Assembly: GCA_963829705.1 (NCBI GenBank)
Contig: CAWHJN010000003.1
Span: 310,001 to 374,000 of the forward strand
From: CAWHJN01 sp963829705
GTDB taxonomy: Bacteria > Bacteroidota > Rhodothermia > Rhodothermales > BA12
Length of the DNA stretch: 64,000 nt
Direction of reading: 5' to 3'
Shown here: piece after piece, positions 7,809-16,076 of the stretch
How the letters are laid out: each line of letters begins with the position of its first letter
Numbering within the stretch: position 1 is the first letter of the stretch
The notes under the pieces: generated by a model
Database searches by the model: none
The model's input: the letters and a program-made list of their open reading frames with translations, nothing else
Told to the model about the DNA's origin: nothing
Made by a program: the position numbers and the translations under genes

Positions 7809-8560
7809 ACCCACCCATGCATCAAGATGCCCGCGGCGACGGCGACGTTGAGCGACTCGACGCCCTGCCGGTGTGGTGTGCCTTCGATGGTGATGGCTTG
7901 GTCGAGAAGGGCAGTCACCTCTGCGCTCAGGCCGTGGGCTTCGCTGCCGAGCACGAGGATGCCAGGCGCGCGCGGCTGCCAGCGGCGCGCGGGCGTGCCG
8001 TCCATCGCGGCGCCGTAGACGGCAAAGCCTTCGGCGCGTTTTTCGGACAGAAAAGCGGCGAGGTCGGGCGCGCGCACGAGGCGCACGTCCCACAGCCCCC
8101 CCATCGCGGCGCGCACCGCCTTGGGGTTGTACGGATCGACGGTGCCCTTGCCCAGCGCGACGGCCTCGATGCCGAACCACGCGGCCGTGCGGAGGAGCAC
8201 GCCTGCGTTGCCGGGGTCCTGCACGCCGTCGAGCGCGAGGATGGTTTTCGCGCCGCCCGCGTCGTCGTGCAGCGGCGCTTCGGCGACGGCCAGCACGCCC
8301 TGCGCCTGCTCGACGTCCGACCACTGCGCCAGCTCGGAGGCCGCGACCTCGTGGACGGGCACCTGCACGCGGCCCAGCAGCGCGGCCACGCGGTCGTTCT
8401 GGCGCGCTTCGGGCGTGACGAGCACCTCGACGAGCGCCGCGCCCGCCTCGACGGCGGCCTCGACCGAGCGGACGCCTTCGACGAGCGCCTGCCCGAGCGC
8501 TTCGCGCGAAGAACGGCGGCGCAGCCGAACGAGGTCTTTGCGGCGGTTCTGAGAAAGCAT
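7793..8560 (-). CDS. TrmH/SpoU-family RNA 2'-O-methyltransferase
   Basis: 255 residues from ATG 8560 (MLSQNRRKDLVRLRRRSSREALGQALVEG). The N-terminal 75 residues are the substrate-binding part of the RlmB/TrmH type. The SPOUT domain carries motif 1 NAGVLLRTAAWFGIEAV, motif 2 ILVLGSEAHGLS and motif 3 IEGTPHRQGVESLNVAVAAGI, which make the SAM-binding knot. It methylates ribose in rRNA or tRNA; the exact target cannot be told. The last residues (WVTGDW) are encoded by the adjoining heptamer array, so the original stop may have been displaced by it. Longer in-frame starts run through the upstream array and are rejected. Confidence 0.88.
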   Translation of the reverse strand: MLSQNRRKDLVRLRRRSSREALGQALVEGVRSVEAAVEAGAALVEVLVTPEARQNDRVAALLGRVQVPVHEVAASELAQWSDVEQAQGVLAVAEAPLHDDAGGAKTILALDGVQDPGNAGVLLRTAAWFGIEAVALGKGTVDPYNPKAVRAAMGGLWDVRLVRAPDLAAFLSEKRAEGFAVYGAAMDGTPARRWQPRAPGILVLGSEAHGLSAEVTALLDQAITIEGTPHRQGVESLNVAVAAGILMHGWVTGDW

Positions 8561-8650
8561 GAGGTTTGAACGTCGGAACGCGGAAGTGGGAACGCGAAAC
8601 GGGCGAGGAGAAAGTCGGAGCACGGGGAACGGGGAACGCAGAAGGTGGCG
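8561..8650 (-). repeat. heptamer array at the trmH-like start
   Basis: The plus strand shows GAACGTC GGAACGC GGAAGTG GGAACGC GAAACGG and later GGGGAACGGGGAACGC, with a 7-base period. On the methyltransferase coding strand it is a C-rich leader ending about four bases before ATG 8560. Confidence 0.75.
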
Positions 8651-8704
8651 CGTGGATTTGCTGCGGGCCTTTTCGTTCTGGACGCCGGGCGCAGGCTTCT
8701 GCAA

Positions 8705-8724
8705 GGGCGCACCGTGGTGCGCCC
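8705..8724. repeat. GC palindrome GGGCGCACC-GT-GGTGCGCCC
   Basis: A 9-bp perfect stem (8705-8713 with 8716-8724) around a 2-base centre, in the gap between two divergent genes. It shares its architecture with the palindromes at 8746 and 10225. Confidence 0.75.
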
Positions 8725-8745
8725 CTCCCACCGTCTTTGCAATCG

Positions 8746-8765
8746 GGGCGCAATGCATTGCGTCC
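8746..8765. repeat. palindrome centred on CGCAATGCATTGCG
   Basis: The 14-base core 8749-8762 is perfectly self-complementary and is flanked by GGG and TCC, which extend the pairing with wobble. It lies 21 bases beyond the preceding palindrome and just before a C-rich heptamer array. Confidence 0.7.
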
Positions 8766-8814
8766 TTACCTCGCCCTTCGCCCCGTTCCGCGTTCCCATT
8801 TCCCACTTTCAGCT
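8766..8814 (+). repeat. heptamer array at the glutamate dehydrogenase start
   Basis: Units CGTTCCG CGTTCCC ATTTCCC ACTTTCA lie directly before ATG 8815. The array is the approximate inverted complement of that at 8561-8650, so the whole 8.56-8.81 kb gap is a nested inverted structure. Confidence 0.75.
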
Positions 8815-10119
8815 ATGCCTCAACGCAACGTCTACGACTCCTCCATCTTTGGCCTGCCTGGTAGCGCCATCGACCGTGAAAACCCGTTTCAGGACATGAT
8901 GGACCGGTTCGACGTGGCCGCCAGTCTGCTCGGCCTCGACGACGGCATCTACCGCTACCTGTGTACGCCGCAGCACATCCACATCACGTCCGTCCCGGTG
9001 CTCATGGACGATGGGCGGATGGAGGTATTCGAAGGCATCCGGGTGATCCACAGCACCACGTCAGGGCCGGGCAAGGGCGGCATCCGCTACGCGCCTGACG
9101 TGACGGTGGACGAGGTAAAAGCCCTCGCGGCGTGGATGACGTGGAAGTGCGCCGTCGTGAACGTGCCGTTTGGCGGCGCCAAAGGCGGCATTCGCTGCAA
9201 CCCACGTGCTATGTCGCGCGGCGAAGTCGAGCGCATGACGCGCCGCTACACGGCCAACCTCATCGACGTCTTCGGCCCCGACCGCGACATCCCCGCGCCG
9301 GACATGAACACCAACGAGCAGACGATGGCGTGGATACTCGACACGTACTCGATGCACGCGCGCCGCACCGAGTCCGCCGTCGTGACAGGCAAGCCCGTCG
9401 GGCTGGGCGGCTCGCTGGGGCGGCGCGAGGCCACGGGGCGCGGCGTGATGACCGTCACGATGCGCGCGCTGGAAAGGCTCGGGATGTCGGCGTCGTCGTG
9501 TACCGTCGCCGTGCAGGGCTTTGGCAACGTCGGCTCCGTCGCCGCCGATCTGCTGGCCGAGCAGGGGTGTACCATCGTGGCGGTGAGCGACTTCTCGGGC
9601 GGGTACTATAACCCGAACGGCCTCGACCTCGCCGCGCTGCACGCCTATGCCGCCGACCACGACGGCCTCCTCGAAGGATATCCCGATGCCGACGCCATCA
9701 CCAACGACGAGCTTTTGACGCTGGACGTGGACGTGCTCGCGCCGTGTGCCAAAGAGGATCAGATCACCCGCCACAACGCGCACCAGGTGAAAGCCCGCGT
9801 GATCGTCGAGGGCGCCAACGGCCCCACGACCTCCAACGCCGACGCCATCCTGCACGACAACGGCGTCCTCGTCATCCCCGACATCCTCGCCAACGCGGGC
9901 GGCGTGACGGTCTCGTATTTCGAGTGGGTGCAGGACCGGATGGGCTACTTCTGGACGCTTGAGATGGTCAACGAGCGCCTCGACCGCATGATGCGCGACG
10001 CCTTCGACCGTGTGATGGCGACGGCAGAAAAGCACGACGCACCTCCGCGCATCGGCGCGTACGTGCTGGGCGTCGAGAAAGTCCACCTCTCGCTCAAGCT
10101 GCGCGGCATCTATGCGTGA
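8815..10119 (+). CDS. gdhA: Glu/Leu/Phe/Val dehydrogenase, probably glutamate dehydrogenase
   Basis: 434 residues from ATG 8815 (MPQRNVYDSSIFGLPGSAID). The catalytic segment STTSGPGKGGIRYAPDVT and VVNVPFGGAKGGIRCNP are the dehydrogenase signatures. DRDIPAPDMNTNEQTMAW follows, and VAVQGFGNVGSVAADLLAEQG is the Rossmann NAD(P) site. The length fits hexameric glutamate dehydrogenases (about 420). It interconverts glutamate with 2-oxoglutarate and ammonia. The in-frame extension to 8566 runs through heptamer repeats and palindromes and is rejected. It is transcribed away from the trmH-like gene. Confidence 0.93.
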   Translation: MPQRNVYDSSIFGLPGSAIDRENPFQDMMDRFDVAASLLGLDDGIYRYLCTPQHIHITSVPVLMDDGRMEVFEGIRVIHSTTSGPGKGGIRYAPDVTVDEVKALAAWMTWKCAVVNVPFGGAKGGIRCNPRAMSRGEVERMTRRYTANLIDVFGPDRDIPAPDMNTNEQTMAWILDTYSMHARRTESAVVTGKPVGLGGSLGRREATGRGVMTVTMRALERLGMSASSCTVAVQGFGNVGSVAADLLAEQGCTIVAVSDFSGGYYNPNGLDLAALHAYAADHDGLLEGYPDADAITNDELLTLDVDVLAPCAKEDQITRHNAHQVKARVIVEGANGPTTSNADAILHDNGVLVIPDILANAGGVTVSYFEWVQDRMGYFWTLEMVNERLDRMMRDAFDRVMATAEKHDAPPRIGAYVLGVEKVHLSLKLRGIYA

Positions 10120-10224
10120 GGGAGGCCAGAAGGTGGGATGGCAGAACGCGGCTTTCGGAAGGGCCGCGACTGGGCGGTAGGGGTAGAATGCACTCCGCGA
10201 TGCGTAGCATAGTGTAGAACGGAC

Positions 10225-10252
10225 GTAGGGACGTGCCGCGGCACGTCCCTAC
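10225..10252. repeat. perfect 28-bp palindrome (GTAGGGACGTGCCG / CGGCACGTCCCTAC)
   Basis: The two 14-base halves are exact reverse complements with no loop base left over. It lies 105 bases after the glutamate dehydrogenase stop. A near-identical copy is at 54815-54842 and a partial one is at 18902-18920. It could act as a terminator stem, but no T-run follows. Confidence 0.85.
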
Positions 10253-10285
10253 AGGCTCCTTGCTTTTTACCAATCCCCCCTCCCG
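10253..10285 (+). repeat. short heptamer array before the next start
   Basis: TTTTTAC CAATCCC CCCTCCC G leads straight into ATG 10286. It shares TTTACCAATCCCC with the C-rich part of the array near 7790. Confidence 0.55.
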
Positions 10286-10846
10286 ATGCCCCGCCTCCTT
10301 CTTCTCGCGTTCGTGCTGTGCTGCGCGCCTGCCGCTGCGGCGCAGCACACGAACGCCGAGGCGCTGGGATCGCTGGCGGCGGACTGCCTCGCCACCGTGC
10401 CCGCGCCGGGCGCGTTCGCGCTCGTGGCCCCCGGCCTCGCGCCCTACCTGCGCGACGCGCTGGTAGCACGCTGGCAGACGGAGAACCGTCGTGTCTTTGC
10501 CGACACGTCCGCCTCCGCGATGCCGCGTCTCACCCTCGACGCACCCGCCGCCACCATCGGCTACACCCGCGCCGGGCGTCGCCGCTATGCCCGATCCGTC
10601 GGGCTGCGGATGGGCTACGTGCTGACGAGCGCCGAGGGCGAGGTTTTGCGCGCGGGCACGTGCGCCGAGGACGCCGCCGACACCCTCGACGCCCGCGACC
10701 TCGACCGGATCGAAAACCCTGCCTTTCCCGAAACCGTGGGGATGCGCCCGCCACCGGGATGGGTGCGGCGCTACGCCGAACCTGTCGTGCTGGGCGCAGC
10801 GGTGGTGGTGAGCACCGTCCTGTTTTTCAGCCTCCGCAGCCGATGA
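10286..10846 (+). CDS. exported hypothetical protein with C-terminal TM segment
   Basis: 186 residues. A Sec signal peptide (MPRLLLLAFVLCCAPAAAAQ) is followed by a globular part with two Cys (AADCLATV, AGTCAEDA) and a C-terminal hydrophobic helix, EPVVLGAAVVVSTVLFFSL, ending in RSR. This resembles a periplasmic domain tethered to the inner membrane. No family was recognised. It is the first of four genes joined by ATGA overlaps: its stop TGA 10844-10846 overlaps the next ATG at 10843. The shared operon suggests an envelope-associated role, but the link with NAD(P)HX repair is not explained. Confidence 0.7.
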   Translation: MPRLLLLAFVLCCAPAAAAQHTNAEALGSLAADCLATVPAPGAFALVAPGLAPYLRDALVARWQTENRRVFADTSASAMPRLTLDAPAATIGYTRAGRRRYARSVGLRMGYVLTSAEGEVLRAGTCAEDAADTLDARDLDRIENPAFPETVGMRPPPGWVRRYAEPVVLGAAVVVSTVLFFSLRSR

Positions 10847-12513
10847 CGCGCGCGCTGCTTTTCGTGCTGGCGTGCCTCGCTGCGTGCGCCAATCCCGTCC
10901 CGCCCACCGGTGGCCCACCTGACCAGACGCCGCCGTTTCTGCGCGAAACCGTGCCCGACACCGGAGCGGTACACGTCGAAAGCGGGGTGCTGCGGCTGAC
11001 GTTTTCAGAAGCCATCGACCCCCGCTCGCTGGCGCAGGCGCTGACGGTCACGCCGGAGGGCGAGCGCCCGCCCGAGGTCACCGCGCGGGGCCGCACCGCC
11101 ACCATCGACCTGGGCGAACTGCGCGCCCGCACCACGTACGTCGTCACGTTCGACAATGCCCTGCGCGACGCGCGCGGTGTGGCACTCAAAGCACCCATCG
11201 TCCTCGCGTTCTCCACCGGCCCGACGCTCGACCGCGGCACACTCGCGGGGGAGGTGATATCGCCCGAGACGGGGGCGGGCGTCTCCGGCGTGGATGTCTA
11301 CGCCTACGCCGCCGCCGACACGGCGGGCGCGCTGCCCGAGCGTCCGCTCTACCGCACGCAGACGGGCGTGGGCGGATCGTTCACGTTCTCGTACCTCGGC
11401 GGCGGGCCCTTCTACGTGGTGGCCGTGCAGGACGCCAACCGCAATCGGCGCCTCGATGCGGGCGAAGCCTCTGCCGCGCCCCCGCGCCCGGCGCTCTCGC
11501 CCGACAGCGCTGCCGCCGACACGCCGTGGCTGTTGAACCGCGCCGACACGACAGCCCCGCGCGTCGAGCGGGTGCGGTCGTACAGTGCCACGCGCCACGC
11601 GCTGCGACTGGCCGAGGGCGTGGCCTCGGTCGAGGGCGACTGGCAGGTAACCGACACGATGGGCGGGAGCGTGCCCATCCTGGCGCGCTACCGCTCGGCG
11701 CGTGTGCCGCAGGAGGTCTTTTTCACCACCCCGCCCGTCGCCCGGCAGCGCCTCGTGCTCGGCTACGAGGGCGTGGCCGACAGCGCGGGCAACGTGCTGA
11801 AAAGTGGTTCAGAGCAGTGGACGGCCGCCTCCGCGCGCGACACCTTCCGCCTCGCCTTTGCCGGTTTTCTCCCTGCCGATGGCGTTCTGCGTCCGGGCGA
11901 GCCGGGTGCCGTCCGCTTCACTCTGCCGCTCCCCGACAGCCTCTCCCACGCCCTCGTCTTCGCCCGGCAGCCCGACAGCACCGAAACTCCACTCGCCCTC
12001 GAATCCACCGATGGCACCACGTACACGTTTGACGTGATGGACTCACTCACGGTCGTCGTCCGCGCCGATACGCTCGACGCGGATTCCACACCTGAAGTGC
12101 TGACGTTCCGCGCCGCGACGGGACGCGACGTGGGCGAGATCGAGGGCGTCGTGGCCGCAGCGGACGCCACCCGCGTGGTCGTCGAGGCGTGGCAGAACGG
12201 CGCGCGCATCGCCACGGTGCGCCCCGACACCTCCGGCGCGTTCCGCCTCGAAGAGTTGCTGCCGGGCGCGTACACGCTGCGCGCCTTCGACGACGCCGAC
12301 GGCGACGGGCGCTGGAACGGCGGCAGCATCGCCCCGTACCGACCCGCCGAGCGGATTCGTTGGGTGCGCGATCCCATCGACGTGCGCGCGCGGTGGACGA
12401 ACAACCTCCCCGACACGCTCTCGTTTTTCGCCCCTCCGGCCACGCTGCCTGTCCTCTCCGACCCGCTCGACGCCGGCCTTCCCACCGACACGCTGCGTGC
12501 GCCCCGGCCATGA
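10843..12513 (+). CDS. Ig-like domain (Big_5 type) lipoprotein
   Basis: 556 residues from ATG 10843. The lipobox LAAC (Cys15) is followed by NPVPPTGGPPDQTPPFLRETVPDTGA, then a Big_5-type Ig fold (LRLTFSEAIDPRSLAQALTVTPEG ... TYVVTFDNALRDARGVAL). GTLAGEVISPETGAGVSGVDVYAY and later GEIEGVVAAADATRVVVEAW resemble carboxypeptidase-regulatory-like beta-sandwiches. The N-terminal P-T-G-G-P-x-D-x-x-P-P pattern is common in Bacteroidota surface lipoproteins of this type. Function is unknown; it is probably structural or surface exposed. It overlaps both neighbours by ATGA (10843 and 12510), so it is co-translated with them. Confidence 0.8.
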   Translation: MTRALLFVLACLAACANPVPPTGGPPDQTPPFLRETVPDTGAVHVESGVLRLTFSEAIDPRSLAQALTVTPEGERPPEVTARGRTATIDLGELRARTTYVVTFDNALRDARGVALKAPIVLAFSTGPTLDRGTLAGEVISPETGAGVSGVDVYAYAAADTAGALPERPLYRTQTGVGGSFTFSYLGGGPFYVVAVQDANRNRRLDAGEASAAPPRPALSPDSAAADTPWLLNRADTTAPRVERVRSYSATRHALRLAEGVASVEGDWQVTDTMGGSVPILARYRSARVPQEVFFTTPPVARQRLVLGYEGVADSAGNVLKSGSEQWTAASARDTFRLAFAGFLPADGVLRPGEPGAVRFTLPLPDSLSHALVFARQPDSTETPLALESTDGTTYTFDVMDSLTVVVRADTLDADSTPEVLTFRAATGRDVGEIEGVVAAADATRVVVEAWQNGARIATVRPDTSGAFRLEELLPGAYTLRAFDDADGDGRWNGGSIAPYRPAERIRWVRDPIDVRARWTNNLPDTLSFFAPPATLPVLSDPLDAGLPTDTLRAPRP

Positions 12514-14081
12514 CCGACGCCTTCACCCGTCACCTTCAGCTTCTGCCCGACCCCGAAGCCATGCGGCACGCCGACGCCGCGGCGGTGGAAACGCTGGGCC
12601 TGACGGGCACGATGCTGATGGAAACCGCCGGTCGTGGTGCCGCGCGCGTGATGCTTGAACAGATCGCAGGCCTGCGCGGCAGCCGCGTGACGGTGTTCTG
12701 CGGCAAGGGCAACAACGGCGGCGACGGGTTCGTGGTGGCCCGCGTGCTGGCGGGCCGGGGCGTAGACGTACAGGTGTTCACGATGGACGGCGCCCTCAGC
12801 TCCGACGCCGCACAGCACGCGCGCATCCTGCGGAACGCCCTCCCCTACCTCGACGGTCGCCTCCGCATCGACGCCTTCGACAGCCTCACGCAGGTCGCCG
12901 CCACACGCCCGGCGGATGTGATCGTGGACGCCCTGCTCGGCACCGGTCTGACGTCGGCACCACGCGCGCCTTACGACGCCCTCATCGCGTGGATGAACCA
13001 TCAGGACGCGCTCCGCGTCGCCCTCGATGTGCCCTCTGGCCTCGATGCCCGCACCGGTGCCGTGCCCGGCGAGGCCATCCACGCGCACCTGACGGCGACG
13101 ATGGCGGCGCGCAAACCCGGACTCGTGCTCGGGCAGGGGAAAAAGCACGCCGGGCACGTCGCGGTGATCGACATCGGGACGCCGCGCGCGCTGCTGGTGG
13201 AGACGCTGGATGCCCACGGCGGCGCGTACCGCAGCACGGACGCGTGGGTGCGCACCCACCTGCCGCGCCGCGCCGCACACGCGCACAAGTACAGCGCCGG
13301 GCTGGTGCTCGCTCTCGCCGGATCGCCCGGCCTCACCGGCGCGCCCGTCATGACGTGCCACGCCGCCGCCCGCGCCGGTGCGGGCTACGTGATGTGTGCG
13401 TGCCCCGAGAGCATCCAGCCCGCGCTGGCGGCCCACTTCACCGAAGTCGCCACGCTTGCCCTGCCCCACGGCACAATCGGCCTCGACCCCGAGGGCGCGC
13501 TGGAGGTGCTGAGCGAGAAGCTGCCGAAAGCGGGAGCACTGCTCGTCGGGCCGGGCCTCGGCACCGGGAAAGGCACGCAGGCCACCGTGCGACGGCTGCT
13601 CAAAACCTTCGACGGCCCCGCCGTGGTGGACGCCGACGGCCTGGGCGCGCTCACGCCGGACTTCCTCGCCGAGCACGCGCGCGGGCGCTGGGTGCTGACG
13701 CCGCACGAAGGCGAGTTCGCCCGCCTCGCCGGAGACGTGTCCCTCGACGACCGCGTGGCGGTCGTCCGGCAGCACGCCATGGCGTGGAAAAGCGTGCTCG
13801 TGCTCAAAGGGATGCCCTCGCTCGTCGGGCTGCCTGATGGCCGCGTGATCGTCGGCGGGCGCGCCGAGACGGCCCTCGCCACGGCAGGCACCGGCGACGT
13901 GCTGGCGGGTCTGGTGGCGGGTTTTCTGGCACAGGGCTTGTCCCCGGCCACTGCCGCCCTGTGCGGCCTGCATGTCGGCAGCCGTGCCGCCCGGCGGTGG
14001 AGCCGCCGTCGCCATCCCAACACGATGCAGGCCACCGACCTCCTCTCGCTGATCCCCGCCACCCTGGCCTCACTCGCATGA
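12510..14081 (+). CDS. nnr: bifunctional NAD(P)HX epimerase / ADP-dependent dehydratase
   Basis: 523 residues, the normal size of the fused NnrE-NnrD repair enzyme, which restores hydrated NAD(P)H. The N-terminal YjeF_N epimerase has TVFCGKGNNGGDGFVVARVL, DVIVDALLGTGL and VALDVPSGLDARTG. The C-terminal ribokinase-like dehydratase has LLVGPGLGTGKGT, VVDADGLGAL, LTPHEGEFARL and the ATP-site GTGDVLAGLVAGFL. Both active sites look intact. The start ATG 12510 overlaps the preceding stop, and the stop overlaps the ATG of the next gene. Confidence 0.95.
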   Translation: MTDAFTRHLQLLPDPEAMRHADAAAVETLGLTGTMLMETAGRGAARVMLEQIAGLRGSRVTVFCGKGNNGGDGFVVARVLAGRGVDVQVFTMDGALSSDAAQHARILRNALPYLDGRLRIDAFDSLTQVAATRPADVIVDALLGTGLTSAPRAPYDALIAWMNHQDALRVALDVPSGLDARTGAVPGEAIHAHLTATMAARKPGLVLGQGKKHAGHVAVIDIGTPRALLVETLDAHGGAYRSTDAWVRTHLPRRAAHAHKYSAGLVLALAGSPGLTGAPVMTCHAAARAGAGYVMCACPESIQPALAAHFTEVATLALPHGTIGLDPEGALEVLSEKLPKAGALLVGPGLGTGKGTQATVRRLLKTFDGPAVVDADGLGALTPDFLAEHARGRWVLTPHEGEFARLAGDVSLDDRVAVVRQHAMAWKSVLVLKGMPSLVGLPDGRVIVGGRAETALATAGTGDVLAGLVAGFLAQGLSPATAALCGLHVGSRAARRWSRRRHPNTMQATDLLSLIPATLASLA

Positions 14082-14461
14082 AACTCCGTGCCGCCGCCCT
14101 CGCCTGGATGCTCGCCATCCTCGCGGGGATGTCCATCCCGGCTTCGTCGCTGCCCACTTCGGCCCTCTTCACCGCCGACAAGCTGCTGCACTTCGGGTGT
14201 TTTTTCACCCTCACGATCCTGTGGCAACGGGCGCTGACTGGCTCGTGGAAAAAACGCGCCGTGCTGGCACTCGTGATCGGCGTGGCATTCGGCGCTGCCA
14301 CCGAGGTGTATCAGGGCCTCATGCCTATCGGGCGCACCGCTGACGTGTTCGACCTTCTCGCTGACACGGCGGGATGTCTGGTGGGACTGGCCCTCTACGG
14401 TTTCTTCTTCAGGCAAAAAGAAAAGCGGCTGAGCAACCCCGCGCCCTTCACGGTGTCTTAG
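14078..14461 (+). CDS. VanZ-like family membrane protein
   Basis: 127 residues from ATG 14078, overlapping the previous stop by ATGA. About four hydrophobic helices are visible. KLLHFGCFFTLTILWQRAL and FGAATEVYQGLMPIGRTADVFDLLADTAGCLVGL follow the VanZ-like pattern (H-F at the first pair, D-x2-D near the end). Function is unknown in most bacteria; the family name comes from a teicoplanin-resistance protein, and resistance should not be assumed. It is the last gene of the four-gene overlapping operon; tonB follows after 86 bases. Confidence 0.8.
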   Translation: MKLRAAALAWMLAILAGMSIPASSLPTSALFTADKLLHFGCFFTLTILWQRALTGSWKKRAVLALVIGVAFGAATEVYQGLMPIGRTADVFDLLADTAGCLVGLALYGFFFRQKEKRLSNPAPFTVS

Positions 14462-14547
14462 ATTAGCAACCCGTCTGCCGAAACGAACCGCCGCGCGCGT
14501 TGTTAACAAGGCAGAATCCGCCACCCCTCCCGCAAGCCACTACGACC

Positions 14548-15222
14548 ATGGCCCTGCGTAAAACCAGCAAAGCCGACCTCAAGAAGGACTACCGCCTGTT
14601 CGTGCAGGTGGGCCTCGTCATGACGTTGCTGCTGCTCATCGGTGCCTTCAAGCTCAATATGGAGAGCAATGAAGTCCAGAATATCGCTGCCGAGGAGCAG
14701 GAGATCTTCGAGATGGAAGAGATCGTCCGCACGCAGCAGATCGAGCAGCCGCCGCCCCCGCCCAAGCCACCGGAGCCCATTGAGGTGCCGGACGAAGAGG
14801 AACTTGAGGACGTAGACCTCAACCTCGACGCCGAACTCGACCTCGACGCCGCCCCGGCCGACCTGCCGCCGCCGCCGCCGCCGCCCGCGCCGACGCCGCA
14901 GAAGCAGGAAGAACCCGAGCCGGAAATCTTCGTCGTCGTGGAGCAGCAGCCCGAACTCATCGGCGGCCTGCCCGAGCTTCAGTCGAAGATCAACTACCCC
15001 GAGATCGCCAAGCGCGCCGGCGTCGAAGGCCGCGTGATCGTGCAGTTCGTCGTGGACGAGCAGGGCAACGTGCGCGACCCGTTCGTGGTGCGCGGCATCG
15101 GTGCCGGTTGCGACGAGGAAGCCCTCCGCGCCGTCCGCACGGCCAAGTTCAAGCCAGGCAAGCAGCGTGGCAAGGCTGTGAAAGTGCAGATGACACTGCC
15201 CATCACGTTCCGCCTGCGCTGA
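14548..15222 (+). CDS. tonB: TonB energy-transducing protein
   Basis: 224 residues from ATG 14548 (MALRKTSKADLKKDYRLFV). There is one TM helix at about residues 21-37. An acidic and proline-rich periplasmic spacer (PPPPPKPPEPIEVPDEEE, LPPPPPPPAPTPQ) leads to a complete TonB C-terminal domain (YPEIAKRAGVEGRVIVQFVVDEQGNVRDP ... EALRAVRTAKFKPGKQRGKAVKVQMTLPITFRL). It couples the ExbBD proton motor to outer-membrane receptors. No exbBD or receptor is next to it. A strong terminator follows, so tonB ends its transcription unit. Confidence 0.95.
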   Translation: MALRKTSKADLKKDYRLFVQVGLVMTLLLLIGAFKLNMESNEVQNIAAEEQEIFEMEEIVRTQQIEQPPPPPKPPEPIEVPDEEELEDVDLNLDAELDLDAAPADLPPPPPPPAPTPQKQEEPEPEIFVVVEQQPELIGGLPELQSKINYPEIAKRAGVEGRVIVQFVVDEQGNVRDPFVVRGIGAGCDEEALRAVRTAKFKPGKQRGKAVKVQMTLPITFRLR

Positions 15223-15244
15223 CCCCCACAGCACCAGAAAAGCC

Positions 15245-15280
15245 GCCCCGGAAGTCCACACGACTTCCGGGGCTTTTTTA
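15245..15280. terminator. rho-independent terminator between tonB and rpiA
   Basis: An 11-bp perfect stem, GCCCCGGAAGT (15245-15255) with ACTTCCGGGGC (15263-15273), a 7-base loop and seven T. AAAA lies just before the stem, so it may also work for the convergent rpiA gene, whose stop is at 15278. Confidence 0.92.
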
Positions 15281-15976
15281 TGCCCGCGTCAGGTGGCTCA
15301 CCCTGCCATCGGCCTCGCCGACGAGGATATCAGTGGTGAGTCCCAGAAACAGGCCGTGGTCGAGCACGCCGGGCATGGCGTTGAGTGCGGCGTCGAGCGC
15401 ACGCGGATCGTCGAGGCCACCGCCGGACACGTGGGCGTCGAGCACCCACAGGCCCTGATCGGTGATGACCGGCCCGTCCTTGCGCTGCCCCATGCGGAGT
15501 TCGGCACGCAGCCCGAGGGTCGCGAGCTTCTGCGTAATAGGCGTGAGCGCCATCGGCACGATTTCAATGGGGATCGGCGCGTTTTCGCCCAGCCGGGAAA
15601 CACGCTTCGAAGCGTCCACGAGCACGACGAAGCGCCGCGCCTGCGTGGCCACGATCTTCTCCCGTGTCTGCGCCGCGCCGCGCCCTTTGACGAGGTCGAG
15701 ACTGGGATCGAAAGCATCCGCGCCGTCGAAGGCGAGGTCGAGGTCGGGCGTCTCGTCGAGCGTCGAGACGGGCAGCCTGTGCGCGCGCATCAGCCGCTCT
15801 GAGGCGAACGACGTCGGCACGCCGCGCACCCGCAGGTTTTCACTCGCCACCCGCCGGGCCAGCGCCTCAATGGCAAACGCCGCCGTCGAACCCGTGCCGA
15901 TGCCGAGCACCATGCCATCGGTCACCATCTGCGCGACGGCCTCGCCTACGCGCTGTTTCTGTTCGTCTTGCGACAT
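15278..15976 (-). CDS. rpiA: ribose-5-phosphate isomerase A
   Basis: 232 residues from ATG 15976 (MSQDEQKQRVGEAVAQMV). VLGIGTGSTAAFAIEAL is the phosphate-binding loop and LDLAFDGADAFDPSLDLVKGRGAA is the active-site segment (Asp-Gly-Ala-Asp). It ends with the tetramer-type PGVLDHGLFLGLTTDILVGEADG. It interconverts ribose-5-P and ribulose-5-P in the pentose phosphate pathway, downstream of gnd at 41.4 kb. The longer in-frame ORF to 16153 crosses heptamer repeats and the permease gene and is rejected. It converges on tonB across a shared terminator. Confidence 0.94.
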   Translation of the reverse strand: MSQDEQKQRVGEAVAQMVTDGMVLGIGTGSTAAFAIEALARRVASENLRVRGVPTSFASERLMRAHRLPVSTLDETPDLDLAFDGADAFDPSLDLVKGRGAAQTREKIVATQARRFVVLVDASKRVSRLGENAPIPIEIVPMALTPITQKLATLGLRAELRMGQRKDGPVITDQGLWVLDAHVSGGGLDDPRALDAALNAMPGVLDHGLFLGLTTDILVGEADGRVSHLTRA

Positions 15977-16076
15977 CGGGGAAACGCGGAATGCGGAAGG
16001 GGAAATGTGGAACACGGACAAAATAGCGCTCCGTTTCCTGCCTCCGGTCCGCGCGCTGCGTTTCCACTTTTCTCTT
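15977..16076 (-). repeat. paired heptamer arrays between rpiA and the permease gene
   Basis: The plus strand has G-rich units next to the rpiA start (GAAACGC GGAATGC GGAAGGG GAAATGT GGAACAC) and C-rich units next to the permease stop (GCGTTTC CACTTTT CTCTTTC). The arrangement is inverted, so the whole gap can pair with itself. Confidence 0.75.

Noticed and set aside
7733..8814. CRISPR-like array
   Set aside because: The repeats are 7-base, degenerate and continuous with no unique spacers of about 30 bases and no cas genes.
11763..14015. 750-residue minus-strand frame opposite the Ig-like lipoprotein and nnr genes
   Set aside because: Antisense shadow with no domain; the plus-strand genes have full motifs.
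14078..14461. Antibiotic-resistance gene (VanZ)
   Set aside because: Only the broad VanZ-like fold is seen; there are no vanA-type neighbours, so resistance is not supported.
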